Source: JAILLW01 sp045629045 (lineage in GTDB: Bacteria > Bacillota > Clostridia > Lachnospirales > Lachnospiraceae). Taken from it: a stretch of 57,229 nucleotides of DNA. Position 1 is the first letter of the stretch. Each line of letters begins with the position of its first letter. A model generated the notes under the pieces. It did not search any database. It was given only the letters and a program-made list of their open reading frames with translations, and was not told where the DNA came from. Where the stretch lies: positions 1 to 57,229 of the forward strand of contig JAZQQM010000038.1 in the NCBI GenBank assembly GCA_045629045.1. Direction: 5' to 3'. This document shows, one piece after another, positions 1 through 8,281 of this stretch. The position numbers and the translations under genes are program-made.

Positions 1-1121
1 GATGCAAGTCCTGTCTGGGGAAGTACATCACCTTCGGGAGTCTCAAGATCCTCAATCTCGATTTCCTCTTCTTCAACTTCCTCTACTGTTTCAACTTCCT
101 CAACTACTTCTTCCTCTTCAACTTCCTCAGTTACTTCTTCACCTTCCTCAACTGCACCCTCGGGAGTCTCAAGCTCTTCGATTTCGATTTCTTCTGCTTC
201 CTCAACAACTTCTTCAGCTACTTCTTCAACTTCCTCAACTGCTGCTTCGGGAGTCTCAACCTCTTCAAGCTCGATTACTTCTTCTGCCTCAGGCTCAACT
301 ACTACAGGAACATAATCATAGATAATGGGAACGATATATGCGGGAGTATTGTTCTCATTGTTGTTTCCATTGTTCTCATTATTATTGTCTGCACCACCCT
401 GGTCGTTCTGAGTATCGTTTGCAACATTTTCTTTCTCGGTCTCAGTCTCTGTCTTGGTTTCCTCCTCAGTCTCTGTTGAAGGATTCTGAGCCTCAATTGC
501 TGCAGGTGTTGTTGCCTCGGTAGTGTTAGCCTCAATTGCTGCAGGAGTGATAGGTGTAGCAGGAACCACAATTGCCGCAGGAGTACTAGGTGTAGCAGGA
601 ACCACAATTGCCGCAGGAGTACTAGCCGGCTGTACATTAACAGCCTTTCCGTTTTCGTCATGTGCAGAACCGTTATCTCCCTTGTTACCATTGTTATCAG
701 TCTTGTTGGGAGTCTCTAATCTGATTCCGTCAACATGCCATCCGTCGCTCTCTTCTTTTAATACGTACCAGTCAACTGTTCCTCTCTCAACTTTTTCGCT
801 GAGTTTATCCATGATATCCTCACCAAGAGCACGCTCAACACGACCGCTGTTAGTATAAGTCTCACTTGCTGCATCGTACTCGTTTATATTACCCTTATCC
901 TTGCTGTAATTGAATTCAGTTTCAAAAACAACAGCTGAAAACTGATCTGTAGGCTGTGAAACTGTATCTTTTTCAGTTGTTGTATCGTTTACCTTAGCAC
1001 CATCGTTCTGGATAAAAAACTTAACTGTTGCTGCTGATGCTGCTACTGCGTTGAAGCCGAATGCCATTGCCATTGCTAATGATGTGGTTGCTACTGCCTT
1101 CTTAATAATGTTCTTTCTCAT
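1..1121 (-). CDS. Secreted acidic repeat protein, C-terminus beyond window edge
   Basis: I do not recognise a family. The frame is open from an ATG at 1121, preceded by a GGGGA ribosome site, to the left edge (about 373 residues seen, no stop). The N-terminus (MRKNIIKKAVATTSLAMAMA) is a typical Sec signal peptide with an Ala-rich cleavage region. A short folded part of about 110 residues follows. Then come Pro/Ala/Thr repeats of 12 residues (VVPATPSTPAAI type) and an Asn/Asp/Gly stretch. The last part is an extremely Glu-rich segment in which the motif LETPEGAVEE recurs. This composition suits a cell-wall-spanning stalk or surface protein. Any anchor or catalytic domain would lie outside the window. 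Plus-strand open frames here are shadows of the low-complexity coding. Confidence 0.75.
   Translation of the reverse strand, partial: MRKNIIKKAVATTSLAMAMAFGFNAVAASAATVKFFIQNDGAKVNDTTTEKDTVSQPTDQFSAVVFETEFNYSKDKGNINEYDAASETYTNSGRVERALGEDIMDKLSEKVERGTVDWYVLKEESDGWHVDGIRLETPNKTDNNGNKGDNGSAHDENGKAVNVQPASTPAAIVVPATPSTPAAIVVPATPITPAAIEANTTEATTPAAIEAQNPSTETEEETKTETETEKENVANDTQNDQGGADNNNENNGNNNENNTPAYIVPIIYDYVPVVVEPEAEEVIELEEVETPEAAVEEVEEVAEEVVEEAEEIEIEELETPEGAVEEGEEVTEEVEEEEVVEEVETVEEVEEEEIEIEDLETPEGDVLPQTGLA
553..624. repeat. 36-bp tandem repeat inside the acidic surface protein gene
   Basis: Two adjacent copies (553-588 and 589-624) are almost identical at the DNA level and encode the 12-residue Val/Pro/Ala/Thr unit. 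Degenerate partial copies flank them. Near-identity suggests recent slippage, so the stalk length may vary between strains. Confidence 0.7.
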
Positions 1122-1320
1122 GATGTTGTTCCCCTTTGATGATTGATTGTTTTGTTTGTTGTGTTTCGTTTAATCTGAACTAATGGTATCATCAAAAAGA
1201 TACACTTTAGATACATTTCGGTATTTGTAACCATCTTTTTGTTACAAAATTATCATTTTGTATCTTTTTTTTATTTCAAACACTTGATTATTCAATTATC
1301 ACCTACTGCAAGTGGCTACT

Positions 1321-1610
1321 AGCCCAATCGCGAGGTCTTCCTGAAGCTTTTGGGCTATTAGCTTGCGCTAATTCCAGGGTTATTATCCCAATCGCGTGCT
1401 TTTCCAGAAGATTTTGGGCTATTAGCTTGCGCTAATTCCGGGGTTATTAGCCCACTCGCGTGCTTTTCCAGAAGATTTTGGGATATTAGCTTGCGCTAAT
1501 TCCAGGGTTATTAGCCCAATCGCGTGCTTTTCCTGAAGCTTTGGGATATTATCTTGTCGACATGCAACAGTTATTATCCCAACCGTAAACTATCCCCGGC
1601 GTTTTGGGAT
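1321..1610. repeat. Five tandem 64-bp palindrome-containing repeats
   Basis: Units begin at 1321, 1385, 1449, 1513 and 1576, a period of 64, 64, 64 and 63 bp. Each carries a CCCAA...TTGGG inverted repeat about 35 bp across. Units 1-3 also carry the perfect hairpin ATTAGC-TTGC-GCTAAT. Units 4 and 5 are progressively diverged. There are no unique spacers, so this is not a CRISPR array, and no convincing gene lies in it. It occupies most of the gene-free stretch 1122-1708. The rest of that stretch holds the surface protein leader (about 1122-1260) and the terminator at 1617-1647. Confidence 0.8.
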
Positions 1611-1616
1611 ACAATA

Positions 1617-1647
1617 GAAAAAGCGTTGCTTTCACAACGCCTTTTTC
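1617..1647 (-). terminator. Rho-independent terminator after the FAS/EFR1 transcript
   Basis: A GCGTTG / CAACGC stem (1623-1628 with 1635-1640) is flanked by five A on one side and five T on the other, so it can work in both directions. It lies 61 bp after the stop of the EFR1 gene and would end the minus-strand fatty-acid transcript. Confidence 0.75.
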
Positions 1648-1708
1648 TTCAATAATTATCTTCCAAAATCATCAACGAACCCACAACTCCGTCCCCGGAG
1701 TCATTCAA

Positions 1709-2446
1709 TCAACCCGGGAAACTATATCGGTTACGCTTCACGGTACCTTTTCCGTACTGAATTGCACAGGCCGGACAGCGATTTATGCAGGTACTGCATT
1801 TGCCGCAATGTGAGGCTGTCCATACAGGTTTTCCGTTTTCAATTTTAATCGCCTGCTCAGGGCAATTGCGCTCACACATTCCGCAAGAGGTACACTTCGC
1901 AGGATCTGCATAAAACTTTTTTGTAGAACAGCTGAGATTATAAAGTTTTCCTACAAGTGTTGAAGTAATAGCTGAGTTTGAAATGTCAATTGTTTTTCCT
2001 TCTGAAATATCCTTTTTGATTTCTTCAAGGCGAGCAGCTGCCGCTGCAATTCTGCCCTTACCTTCTTCAGCCTTCGGTATCTGATAAAACAGCATGGAAT
2101 TATCGGGCATCAAAAGCTTTGAGACGTAAGACAACACTAAACCCTTTTTCGCCAGAAGTTTTTTCAGGACTGTTCCCGCTTTTGCAATTCCGCCTCCGCA
2201 TGTTATCACCGCAAATACATATCCGGCATTATTGATTTCCATTTTCTCAATAAAGCTTTCAACAAACTTCGGCACGGTATAAAAATAAACCGGAAATACA
2301 AATCCGACTCTTTCTCCCTCAACAAGCTTAAAATCTGTTTTACCGCTTTTCACAGCTTCTGCCATACTGATAAGCTCTTCATTGTCTTCTGTAAGCTTTT
2401 TTGCAGCAAACAAAGAGTTGCCGGTTCCCGAAAAATAAAAAATCAT
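1709..2446 (-). CDS. EFR1-family flavodoxin/2[4Fe-4S] ferredoxin protein
   Basis: This is a 245-residue electron-transfer protein. The N-terminus MIFYFSGTGNS is the flavodoxin phosphate loop, and residues 1-160 form a flavodoxin-like fold. The C-terminus carries two [4Fe-4S] clusters, at Cys185/188/191/195 (CTSCGMCERNCP) and Cys214/217/220/224 (CGKCSTCINRCP). The family is common in anaerobic Firmicutes and usually has no assigned partner. It begins 27 bp after the MarR gene and is the last gene before the terminator. Being the distal gene of a fatty-acid operon suggests, without proving, that it feeds electrons to lipid metabolism. Confidence 0.85.
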   Translation of the reverse strand: MIFYFSGTGNSLFAAKKLTEDNEELISMAEAVKSGKTDFKLVEGERVGFVFPVYFYTVPKFVESFIEKMEINNAGYVFAVITCGGGIAKAGTVLKKLLAKKGLVLSYVSKLLMPDNSMLFYQIPKAEEGKGRIAAAAARLEEIKKDISEGKTIDISNSAITSTLVGKLYNLSCSTKKFYADPAKCTSCGMCERNCPEQAIKIENGKPVWTASHCGKCSTCINRCPACAIQYGKGTVKRNRYSFPG

Positions 2447-2473
2447 ATCCCCATACCTCCATTTATCCGAATA

Positions 2474-2920
2474 TCATTCATTATTCAGGCTGATTTCAGG
2501 CATAAGTTCCTCGTCGATAACAGTGAGCAGCTTTTTAAGCATTGCAAGTTCTTCTGAATTGAAATGGTCAGCTATTCTGTCCATTACAACATTCATATAA
2601 TTGTAGCTGATGTTGTAATAGCTCATGTATTTCTCTGTCACTTCAAGATGATACTCACGCTTATCATTCTTGGACTGCACACGACGAAGATATCCTTTCT
2701 TAACAAGATTGTTAATCTTGTAAGCTGCATTCGGAGAGGAAATATTAGCAACACCGGCAAATTCCGCAACAGTCGGGTTGTTGAGAGCATAGATTATTTC
2801 CATGCAAAATGTCTCCACCGTCGTAAGTGAAGCCTCTCTGTCCTGAAGTCTTTCAAATACTTTTTGATAAAAATGAAGCTTAAACTTCGTATAAACATTG
2901 CTGAAAGCTTTCTGCAGCAT
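2474..2920 (-). CDS. MarR-family repressor, FabT-like candidate
   Basis: This 148-residue winged-helix protein has a helical N-terminus for dimerisation, a recognition region around residues 50-85 (NPTVAEFAGVANISSPNAAY, then a basic wing with KNDKREYHLE) and a C-terminal helical pair. It follows fabZ by 55 bp, and a GGAG ribosome site precedes the ATG. MarR proteins in FAS operons of Firmicutes (FabT) repress fatty-acid synthesis with acyl-ACP as co-repressor. Here the gene is distal in the operon rather than at its head as in streptococci. The 28-bp palindrome upstream of acpP is the natural target to propose. The FabT role is inference from context and the MarR fold is well supported. Confidence 0.8.
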   Translation of the reverse strand: MLQKAFSNVYTKFKLHFYQKVFERLQDREASLTTVETFCMEIIYALNNPTVAEFAGVANISSPNAAYKINNLVKKGYLRRVQSKNDKREYHLEVTEKYMSYYNISYNYMNVVMDRIADHFNSEELAMLKKLLTVIDEELMPEISLNNE

Positions 2921-2966
2921 AATCGCCTACTCCTAACCACTCATATTTCCTTGCGCATCTGCAAAA

Positions 2967-2995
2967 ATTATAACATTACTCATGATCTATTGCAA
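2967..2995 (-). promoter_or_regulatory. Possible internal promoter for marR-EFR1
   Basis: On the minus strand a perfect TATAAT (2967-2972) lies 17 bp downstream of TTGCAA (2990-2995), which overlaps the end of fabZ. It could express the regulator independently of the operon promoter. The -35 box is only a 4 of 6 match. Confidence 0.45.
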
Positions 2996-3407
2996 ATACG
3001 AGGTCAGCTATGCATGCAAGTTCTTCGCCGACATAAGCTTCGGCATGACCGATTCCGATCGGACCTTTCGCAGAAACAATCTCACAATTTAACTGAAGAA
3101 CATCTCCCGGAATAACCTGCCTTTTAAATTTGGCATTTTTAATTCCGCCGAAGAAAGCAATCTTACCCTTGTTTTTTTCTTCCGACAAAATAGCAACCGC
3201 TCCGGTCTGCGCCAGTGCCTCAATAATAAGTACTCCCGGCATAACGTGCTTTTCAGGGAAATGACCCATAAACTGCATTTCATTTGCCGACACACATTTA
3301 ATCCCTTTTGCCATCTTTCCGGGTTCCATATCCGTAATACGGTCTACCAGTAAGAACGGATATCTGTGGGGGAGGATTTTCTGAATTTGATTTGAATTAA
3401 GTTCCAT
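2976..3407 (-). CDS. fabZ: 3-hydroxyacyl-ACP dehydratase FabZ
   Basis: FabZ removes water from (3R)-hydroxyacyl-ACP to give trans-2-enoyl-ACP in the elongation cycle. The protein is 143 residues, the usual hot-dog-fold length. The signature GHFPEKHVMPGV holds the catalytic His49, and Glu63 lies in EALAQ. The N-terminal HRYPFLLVDRI is also diagnostic. It follows fabF by 44 bp in the same operon. No FabA-type isomerase is visible in this window. The Shine-Dalgarno is weak. Confidence 0.95.
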   Translation of the reverse strand: MELNSNQIQKILPHRYPFLLVDRITDMEPGKMAKGIKCVSANEMQFMGHFPEKHVMPGVLIIEALAQTGAVAILSEEKNKGKIAFFGGIKNAKFKRQVIPGDVLQLNCEIVSAKGPIGIGHAEAYVGEELACIADLVFAIDHE

Positions 3408-3451
3408 CTTCTGCTTCTTTCTCTTTATTTTACTGCTTGTTGATTTATTAA

Positions 3452-4687
3452 TTATTTATTCACTTTTTTAAATAATACTGTTGCATTGTGCCCGCCAAAG
3501 CCGAGTGAATTTGAAATCGCATAATTAACGCTCTTGCACTTAGCCTTATTCGGAACTATGTCGAGATCGCACTCTTCGTCTGCAACCATATAATTCGCTG
3601 TAGGCGGCACGATATCATTTTTTACGGCAAGTGCAGTGATAATAGCTTCAACTGCTCCGCTGGCCCCAAGCAAATGTCCTGTTTCAGACTTGGTTGAACT
3701 CACACTGAGTTCATACGCATGCTCTTTAAAAGCCGCCTTAATAGCTTTTGTCTCTGATTTATCATTAAGCTGAGTCGAGGTTCCGTGTGCATTTATATAG
3801 TCAACCATGTCAGGAGTAATTCCGGCGTCCTCTACAGCCATCAGCATACAGCGTGCTGCCATACTGCCGTCTTCCAGAGGTGCCGTAACATGATTCGCAT
3901 CACAGGTAGCTCCGTATCCTGCAACTTCACAGTAGATAGTCGCACCGCGCTTAACCGCATGTTCATATTCTTCAAGAATAAGAGCGCCTCCGCCTTCTCC
4001 CATAACAAATCCGCTTCGTTCTTTATCGAATGGAATTGATGCTCTTAAAGGATCGGCAACAGTTGAAAGAGCATGAAGCGAAGTAAATCCTCCTATTCCG
4101 AAAGGTGTAATGCAGGCTTCGCTGCCTCCGCACATGCATACATCAAGATATCCGTCACGAACCTGTCTGAATGCATCTCCGAGTGCATTGGTCGAACCTG
4201 CGCAGGCAGTGACCACTCCGGAACACATTCCGTTAAATCCGAATTTAATTGCAATCTGACCTGCAGCCATATTTGTAATGGCCATCGGAACGAAATGAGG
4301 AGAAATTCTGTCAAAACCCTTTTCAAGTCCCTTTTCACATTCATTCTGAATGGTACCGAGCCCGCCGATTCCGCTGGAATAGATTACTCCGCATCTTAAA
4401 CTGTCTTCCTGATTCATATCAAGCCCCGAGTCCTTCATTGCCTCATCAGCAGCTGCAACTGCAAATACAGTGAATCTGTCAAGTTTACGAAGCTCTGATT
4501 TTTCAAATATACTTTCGGGTTCGAAGCCCTTTACCTCAGCAGCAAGTGTAACCTTCCTGCCTGCAGTATCATAGCCGGTAATCGGTGCAATACCGCAGCG
4601 GCCGTTTATTACGGAATCCCATAAATCCGCAACATTGTTCCCGACGGGTGTCACTGCTCCCATTCCCGTAATAACCACTCTTCTCAT
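3452..4687 (-). CDS. fabF: 3-oxoacyl-ACP synthase II FabF
   Basis: This 411-residue condensing enzyme elongates acyl-ACP with malonyl-ACP. The Cys-His-His triad is visible: Cys162 in TACAGSTNA, His301 in AHGTSTQLND and His338 in SETGHLLGASG. The start overlaps the end of fabG by 4 bp (ATGA), which indicates translational coupling. The protein is full length with no anomalies. Confidence 0.96.
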   Translation of the reverse strand: MRRVVITGMGAVTPVGNNVADLWDSVINGRCGIAPITGYDTAGRKVTLAAEVKGFEPESIFEKSELRKLDRFTVFAVAAADEAMKDSGLDMNQEDSLRCGVIYSSGIGGLGTIQNECEKGLEKGFDRISPHFVPMAITNMAAGQIAIKFGFNGMCSGVVTACAGSTNALGDAFRQVRDGYLDVCMCGGSEACITPFGIGGFTSLHALSTVADPLRASIPFDKERSGFVMGEGGGALILEEYEHAVKRGATIYCEVAGYGATCDANHVTAPLEDGSMAARCMLMAVEDAGITPDMVDYINAHGTSTQLNDKSETKAIKAAFKEHAYELSVSSTKSETGHLLGASGAVEAIITALAVKNDIVPPTANYMVADEECDLDIVPNKAKCKSVNYAISNSLGFGGHNATVLFKKVNK

Positions 4688-5436
4688 ATCGTCATACCTC
4701 CATCAACGCAAATAACCTGACCGGTAATATAGCGAGCCTCATCACTCGCAAGAAATGCTACAGCTGCAGCAATATCTTCGGGCTGACCCATTTCCTTAAA
4801 AGGAATAACATTCAGCATCTTTTCACGTTCACTTTCCGGAACTGCTTTTACCATGTCAGTCTCAATCATACCAGGAGCAACGGCATTTACTGTGATCTGT
4901 CTGCTTGCAAGCTCTCTTGCCAGAGATTTTGTCATACCGATAACTCCTGCTTTGCTTGCAGCATAATTTACCTGTCCCGGATTTCCCATCACTCCGACCA
5001 CGGAACTCATGTTAATGATTCGTCCGTACTTTTGACGAAGCATATACTTTGCTACTCCGCGCATCATATAGAAGGGACCTTTAAGGTTGACATCAAGCAC
5101 CATATTAAGATCCTCATCCTTAATTCTCGGAATGAGATTATCCTTCGTAATTCCTGCATTATTTACAAGTACGTCAATCCGATTATTTCCGAAGACCAAT
5201 GCCTGTTCAATAAGCTTTGCACATTCTTCGGAGTTGCTTACGTCCGCGCAAATGCCCAGAGCTCTTACCCCGGCTTCTTCGCAGGCTCTGACAGTCTCTT
5301 CTGCCTCTTCAGCCCTTGATCTGTAGCTGAATACTACATCCATCCCGCATTTAGCCAGTTTAATGCATATAGCCTTTCCTATACCGCGACTTCCGCCCGT
5401 AACGAGTGCTTTTTTTCTGCTGTCCACTTTATTCAC
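4684..5436 (-). CDS. fabG: 3-oxoacyl-ACP reductase FabG
   Basis: This NADPH-dependent short-chain dehydrogenase reduces 3-oxoacyl-ACP. I choose the GTG at 5436 as start because AAAGG lies 6 bases before it. A frame opening further upstream at 5463 has no ribosome site and would only extend the overlap with fabD. From that start the protein has 250 residues, with the TGGSRGIG cofactor loop near residue 13, NNAG at 92-95, catalytic Ser144 or Ser145, and Tyr158-x3-Lys162. It overlaps the fabD stop by 8 bp and fabF by 4 bp. Confidence 0.94.
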   Translation of the reverse strand: MNKVDSRKKALVTGGSRGIGKAICIKLAKCGMDVVFSYRSRAEEAEETVRACEEAGVRALGICADVSNSEECAKLIEQALVFGNNRIDVLVNNAGITKDNLIPRIKDEDLNMVLDVNLKGPFYMMRGVAKYMLRQKYGRIINMSSVVGVMGNPGQVNYAASKAGVIGMTKSLARELASRQITVNAVAPGMIETDMVKAVPESEREKMLNVIPFKEMGQPEDIAAAVAFLASDEARYITGQVICVDGGMTI

Positions 5437-6358
5437 CTGCAACCTTTCTGAAATCTTCAACATTGTCTATTGAAATAACCTCTGCCTCTGCTCCCATAGC
5501 TTTCGCTGTTTTCTTTAAAAAACCGGCCATGGTATTTCCCGGCCCGATTTCAATAAATCTTGTGTATCCGTTCTCAAGAAGTGTTCTCAGCTCTGCCTCC
5601 AGACGAACCGAAGACTGAACTTGTCTGACAAGAATCTCTGCAAGATTAGTTTTGCCATCGTACAATTCACCCGTAACATTTAATGCTATCGGTATTTTCG
5701 GGTTATTGAACTTAATGCCCTTAAAGAATACCTCCAGGTGATCGCCGGCAGGTTTCATGCATTTTGTATGAAACGGTCCGCTTACATTTAATCTTACACA
5801 CCTTTTTGCACCTTTTCCTTTCAGGACATTCTCCACTGCAGTCACAGCTTTTTCATCGCCGCAGATTACGGTCTGTCCGGGACAATTGTAGTTCGCAACA
5901 GTAATCAGTTCCGGTCCCTCATAATTGCTGCATGCCTCTTCAATAACCGCAGCCTCTGTCCCGAGGATTGCACTCATACTGCATTCACAGCCCTTTGCCG
6001 CATCTGCCATCACTTTCCCGCGAAATGCGGTAATCTCCACTAACTCAGCAGCATCAAATACTCCTGCGGCATAAAGAGCACCGTATTCCCCAAGGCTTAA
6101 TCCGCAGGCTGCATCGGGAGTGATTCCTCTGCTGTTTAAAAGCATTGTTACCCCTGCTGCAAAGGCAGACATGCAAGCCTGTGTATAGCAAGTGTTCGAC
6201 AGATCCTCGATAGGTCCTTCATGCATATATTTCTTCAAATCAAAGTCAAGCTTTAAAGAGTCGATAAATTCCGCATATTCGGGATATTCATCGTAAAAAT
6301 CTTTTCCCATGCCAACCCTTTGACTTCCCTGACCTGCATATAAAAACGCTGTTTTCAC
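5429..6358 (-). CDS. fabD: Malonyl-CoA:ACP transacylase FabD
   Basis: FabD loads malonyl groups from CoA onto ACP. The 309-residue sequence begins MKTAFLYAGQGSQRVGMG, the family signature. It contains the nucleophile Ser88 in GLSLGEY and the catalytic His197 in SGPFHTKCM. It lies between fabK and fabG and overlaps fabG. The length is normal. Confidence 0.95.
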   Translation of the reverse strand: MKTAFLYAGQGSQRVGMGKDFYDEYPEYAEFIDSLKLDFDLKKYMHEGPIEDLSNTCYTQACMSAFAAGVTMLLNSRGITPDAACGLSLGEYGALYAAGVFDAAELVEITAFRGKVMADAAKGCECSMSAILGTEAAVIEEACSNYEGPELITVANYNCPGQTVICGDEKAVTAVENVLKGKGAKRCVRLNVSGPFHTKCMKPAGDHLEVFFKGIKFNNPKIPIALNVTGELYDGKTNLAEILVRQVQSSVRLEAELRTLLENGYTRFIEIGPGNTMAGFLKKTAKAMGAEAEVISIDNVEDFRKVAGE

Positions 6359-6379
6359 TTCTGTTTTCTCCTCCGGATA

Positions 6380-7315
6380 TCAATTAAGTCCTGCTGCAAT
6401 TGCCTTGTATCCGGCAAACATATCTTCAAATATTTTGCGAACAGGTCGGATCTCATTCACCTGGCCTGCCACCTGTCCGGCCATCAATGAACCAGTCTTT
6501 GTATCTCCCTCAAATACCGCGCGTCTTAAAGAACCGAGAGTAAATTTTTCAAGTTCCGTTTTGTCCGCGCCGGCCTTTTCCATCTTGATATACTCTCTGG
6601 CCATGGGATTCTTTATTATTCTGACCGGAGTTCCTGCTATTCTTCCTGTAACAGTGGTGCCGTTATCCTTTGTCTTAATTACCGCCTCTTTATATGCCGC
6701 ATGAATGGGACATTCGTCAGATGCAAGCAATACGGTTCCCACCTGAACACCGATTGCACCCAGTGCAAAAGCAGCAGCAACTCCTCTGCCGTCCGCAATA
6801 CCGCCTGCCGCAATAACGGGAATCGAAACCGCATCGGCAACCTGCGGCACAAGTGTCATGGTCGTCATTTCTCCGACATGTCCGCCACTCTCCGTTCCTT
6901 CTGCAATAATCGCATCAGCTCCGCATTTTTCCATACGCTGAGCAAGAACGGTACTTGAAACTACAGGGATAACCATCATACCTTTTTCTTTCCAAATCGG
7001 CATATATTCAGCCGGACTTCCCGCACCTGTCGTAACAATCTTCACACCTTCCTGTGCAATCAGTTCAGCCATCTTAGAAGCCTCAGGATTCATCAGCATA
7101 AGATTAACTCCAAAAGGTTTATCCGTAAGTTCTCTGCAGCGTCGGATATTTTCTTTAAGCATCTCGGTATTCATGCCGCCTGCTCCGATCAGTCCCAGGC
7201 CTCCGGCATTGCTCACCGCGGCTGCGAATTCTCCAGTTGCAATATTTGCCATTCCTCCCTGTATAAAGGGATACTCAATTCCAAGCATTTCATTAAGTTT
7301 CATGCCAATCACCAT
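6380..7315 (-). CDS. fabK: Enoyl-ACP reductase II FabK
   Basis: FabK is the FMN-dependent enoyl-ACP reductase used by many Firmicutes instead of FabI. The protein has a TIM-barrel nitronate-monooxygenase-like fold, opening with IEYPFIQGGMANIA and containing GTESGGHVGEM and IAAGGIADGRGVAAA, typical of FabK. Two starts are possible. The ATG at 7315 touches the AAGGA ribosome site, while the ATG at 7303 (MKLNEML) is 12 bases from it and may be the true one, giving 307 residues. No fabI or fabL is seen in the window. A FabK-only pathway predicts triclosan insensitivity at this step. Confidence 0.93.
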   Translation of the reverse strand: MVIGMKLNEMLGIEYPFIQGGMANIATGEFAAAVSNAGGLGLIGAGGMNTEMLKENIRRCRELTDKPFGVNLMLMNPEASKMAELIAQEGVKIVTTGAGSPAEYMPIWKEKGMMVIPVVSSTVLAQRMEKCGADAIIAEGTESGGHVGEMTTMTLVPQVADAVSIPVIAAGGIADGRGVAAAFALGAIGVQVGTVLLASDECPIHAAYKEAVIKTKDNGTTVTGRIAGTPVRIIKNPMAREYIKMEKAGADKTELEKFTLGSLRRAVFEGDTKTGSLMAGQVAGQVNEIRPVRKIFEDMFAGYKAIAAGLN

Positions 7316-7321
7316 TCCTTC

Positions 7322-8281
7322 TTAAACAGTCAAATATAATCCGCTCCAGGTAAGCCCGGCTCCGAACGCAGCACACACAAGCTTCATTCCGGCTTTAAGT
7401 TTTCCGGCTTTATTCAGTTCACCCAAAACAATCGGTATACTTGCAGCAGATGTATTTCCGAATCTTTCTATGTTCATGTAAAATTTATTTTCGAATCCCG
7501 GAAATTTCTTTTGAACATGAGTGATAATTCTTGCATTGGCCTGATGACATATACAATAGTCTATATCAGCCATGGTAAGCTTTTCTTCTTCAAGGATTTC
7601 AACAACTGCCTGCTCTAGTGCATTTACTGCAAATCGAAATACCTCTTTACCGTTCATTCTGAGTTTCGCGTCATTGCTTCCTGTACCTGCACAATTCAAA
7701 ACCTCAATATCCCCTCGTGCCCAGCTTTTTTGCCTGAAAGTATTATCAGCACTTTCAATAAGCACGGCTCCTGCTCCGTCACCAAAAAGGATACACGAAG
7801 ACCTATCACCGTAATCCAATACCTTTGAAAGCTGCTCGCTTCCGATGACCAATGCGTATCGCTTTGCCGAAGCCTCAAGAAGACCTCTTGCAGCACCCAG
7901 CCCCATCAAAAATCCTGAGCATGCTGCAGCCACATCAAAAGCAGTTATTTCTTCACTCAGCCCAAGGTTCTTTGCAACCAGACACGCCGCGGAAGGAAAA
8001 CTGTAATCTGAAGTTTGAGTGGCAACAATCACCACTCCGATGTCTTCAGATGCAATTCCCGCAGACTCAATTGCTTCTTTTGCAGCGGCCGTTGCCATTG
8101 AAACACAGGTTTCCTCCTCACATTTATACCTGCTTTTGATACCTGTTCTGGTTACTATCCATTCATCATTTGTATCAACTATTTTGCTCAAATCATCATT
8201 GGTAACAACCCTCTCAGGAAGTCCCAATCCTGTAGAAACAATATGTATACCTTTCACAACAATGTTCTCCCCGGTAATCAT
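7322..8281 (-). CDS. fabH: 3-oxoacyl-ACP synthase III FabH
   Basis: FabH starts fatty-acid synthesis by condensing acyl-CoA with malonyl-ACP. The Cys-His-Asn triad is visible at Cys121 (AACSGFL), His246 (CHQANARI) and Asn276 (FGNTSAAS). It is 319 residues, the usual length. The ATG directly follows the accA stop (TGAATG). A start a few codons later cannot be excluded, since homologues often begin at the KGIHIVSTG strand. Confidence 0.95.
   Translation of the reverse strand: MITGENIVVKGIHIVSTGLGLPERVVTNDDLSKIVDTNDEWIVTRTGIKSRYKCEEETCVSMATAAAKEAIESAGIASEDIGVVIVATQTSDYSFPSAACLVAKNLGLSEEITAFDVAAACSGFLMGLGAARGLLEASAKRYALVIGSEQLSKVLDYGDRSSCILFGDGAGAVLIESADNTFRQKSWARGDIEVLNCAGTGSNDAKLRMNGKEVFRFAVNALEQAVVEILEEEKLTMADIDYCICHQANARIITHVQKKFPGFENKFYMNIERFGNTSAASIPIVLGELNKAGKLKAGMKLVCAAFGAGLTWSGLYLTV

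Noticed and set aside
2..858. Plus-strand open frames rich in Leu, Gln and Pro
   Set aside because: They are mirror frames of the Glu- and Pro-rich minus-strand gene. That gene has a signal peptide and ribosome site and they do not.
1321..1610. Possible CRISPR array
   Set aside because: The whole 64-bp unit is conserved and there are no unique spacers or cas genes.
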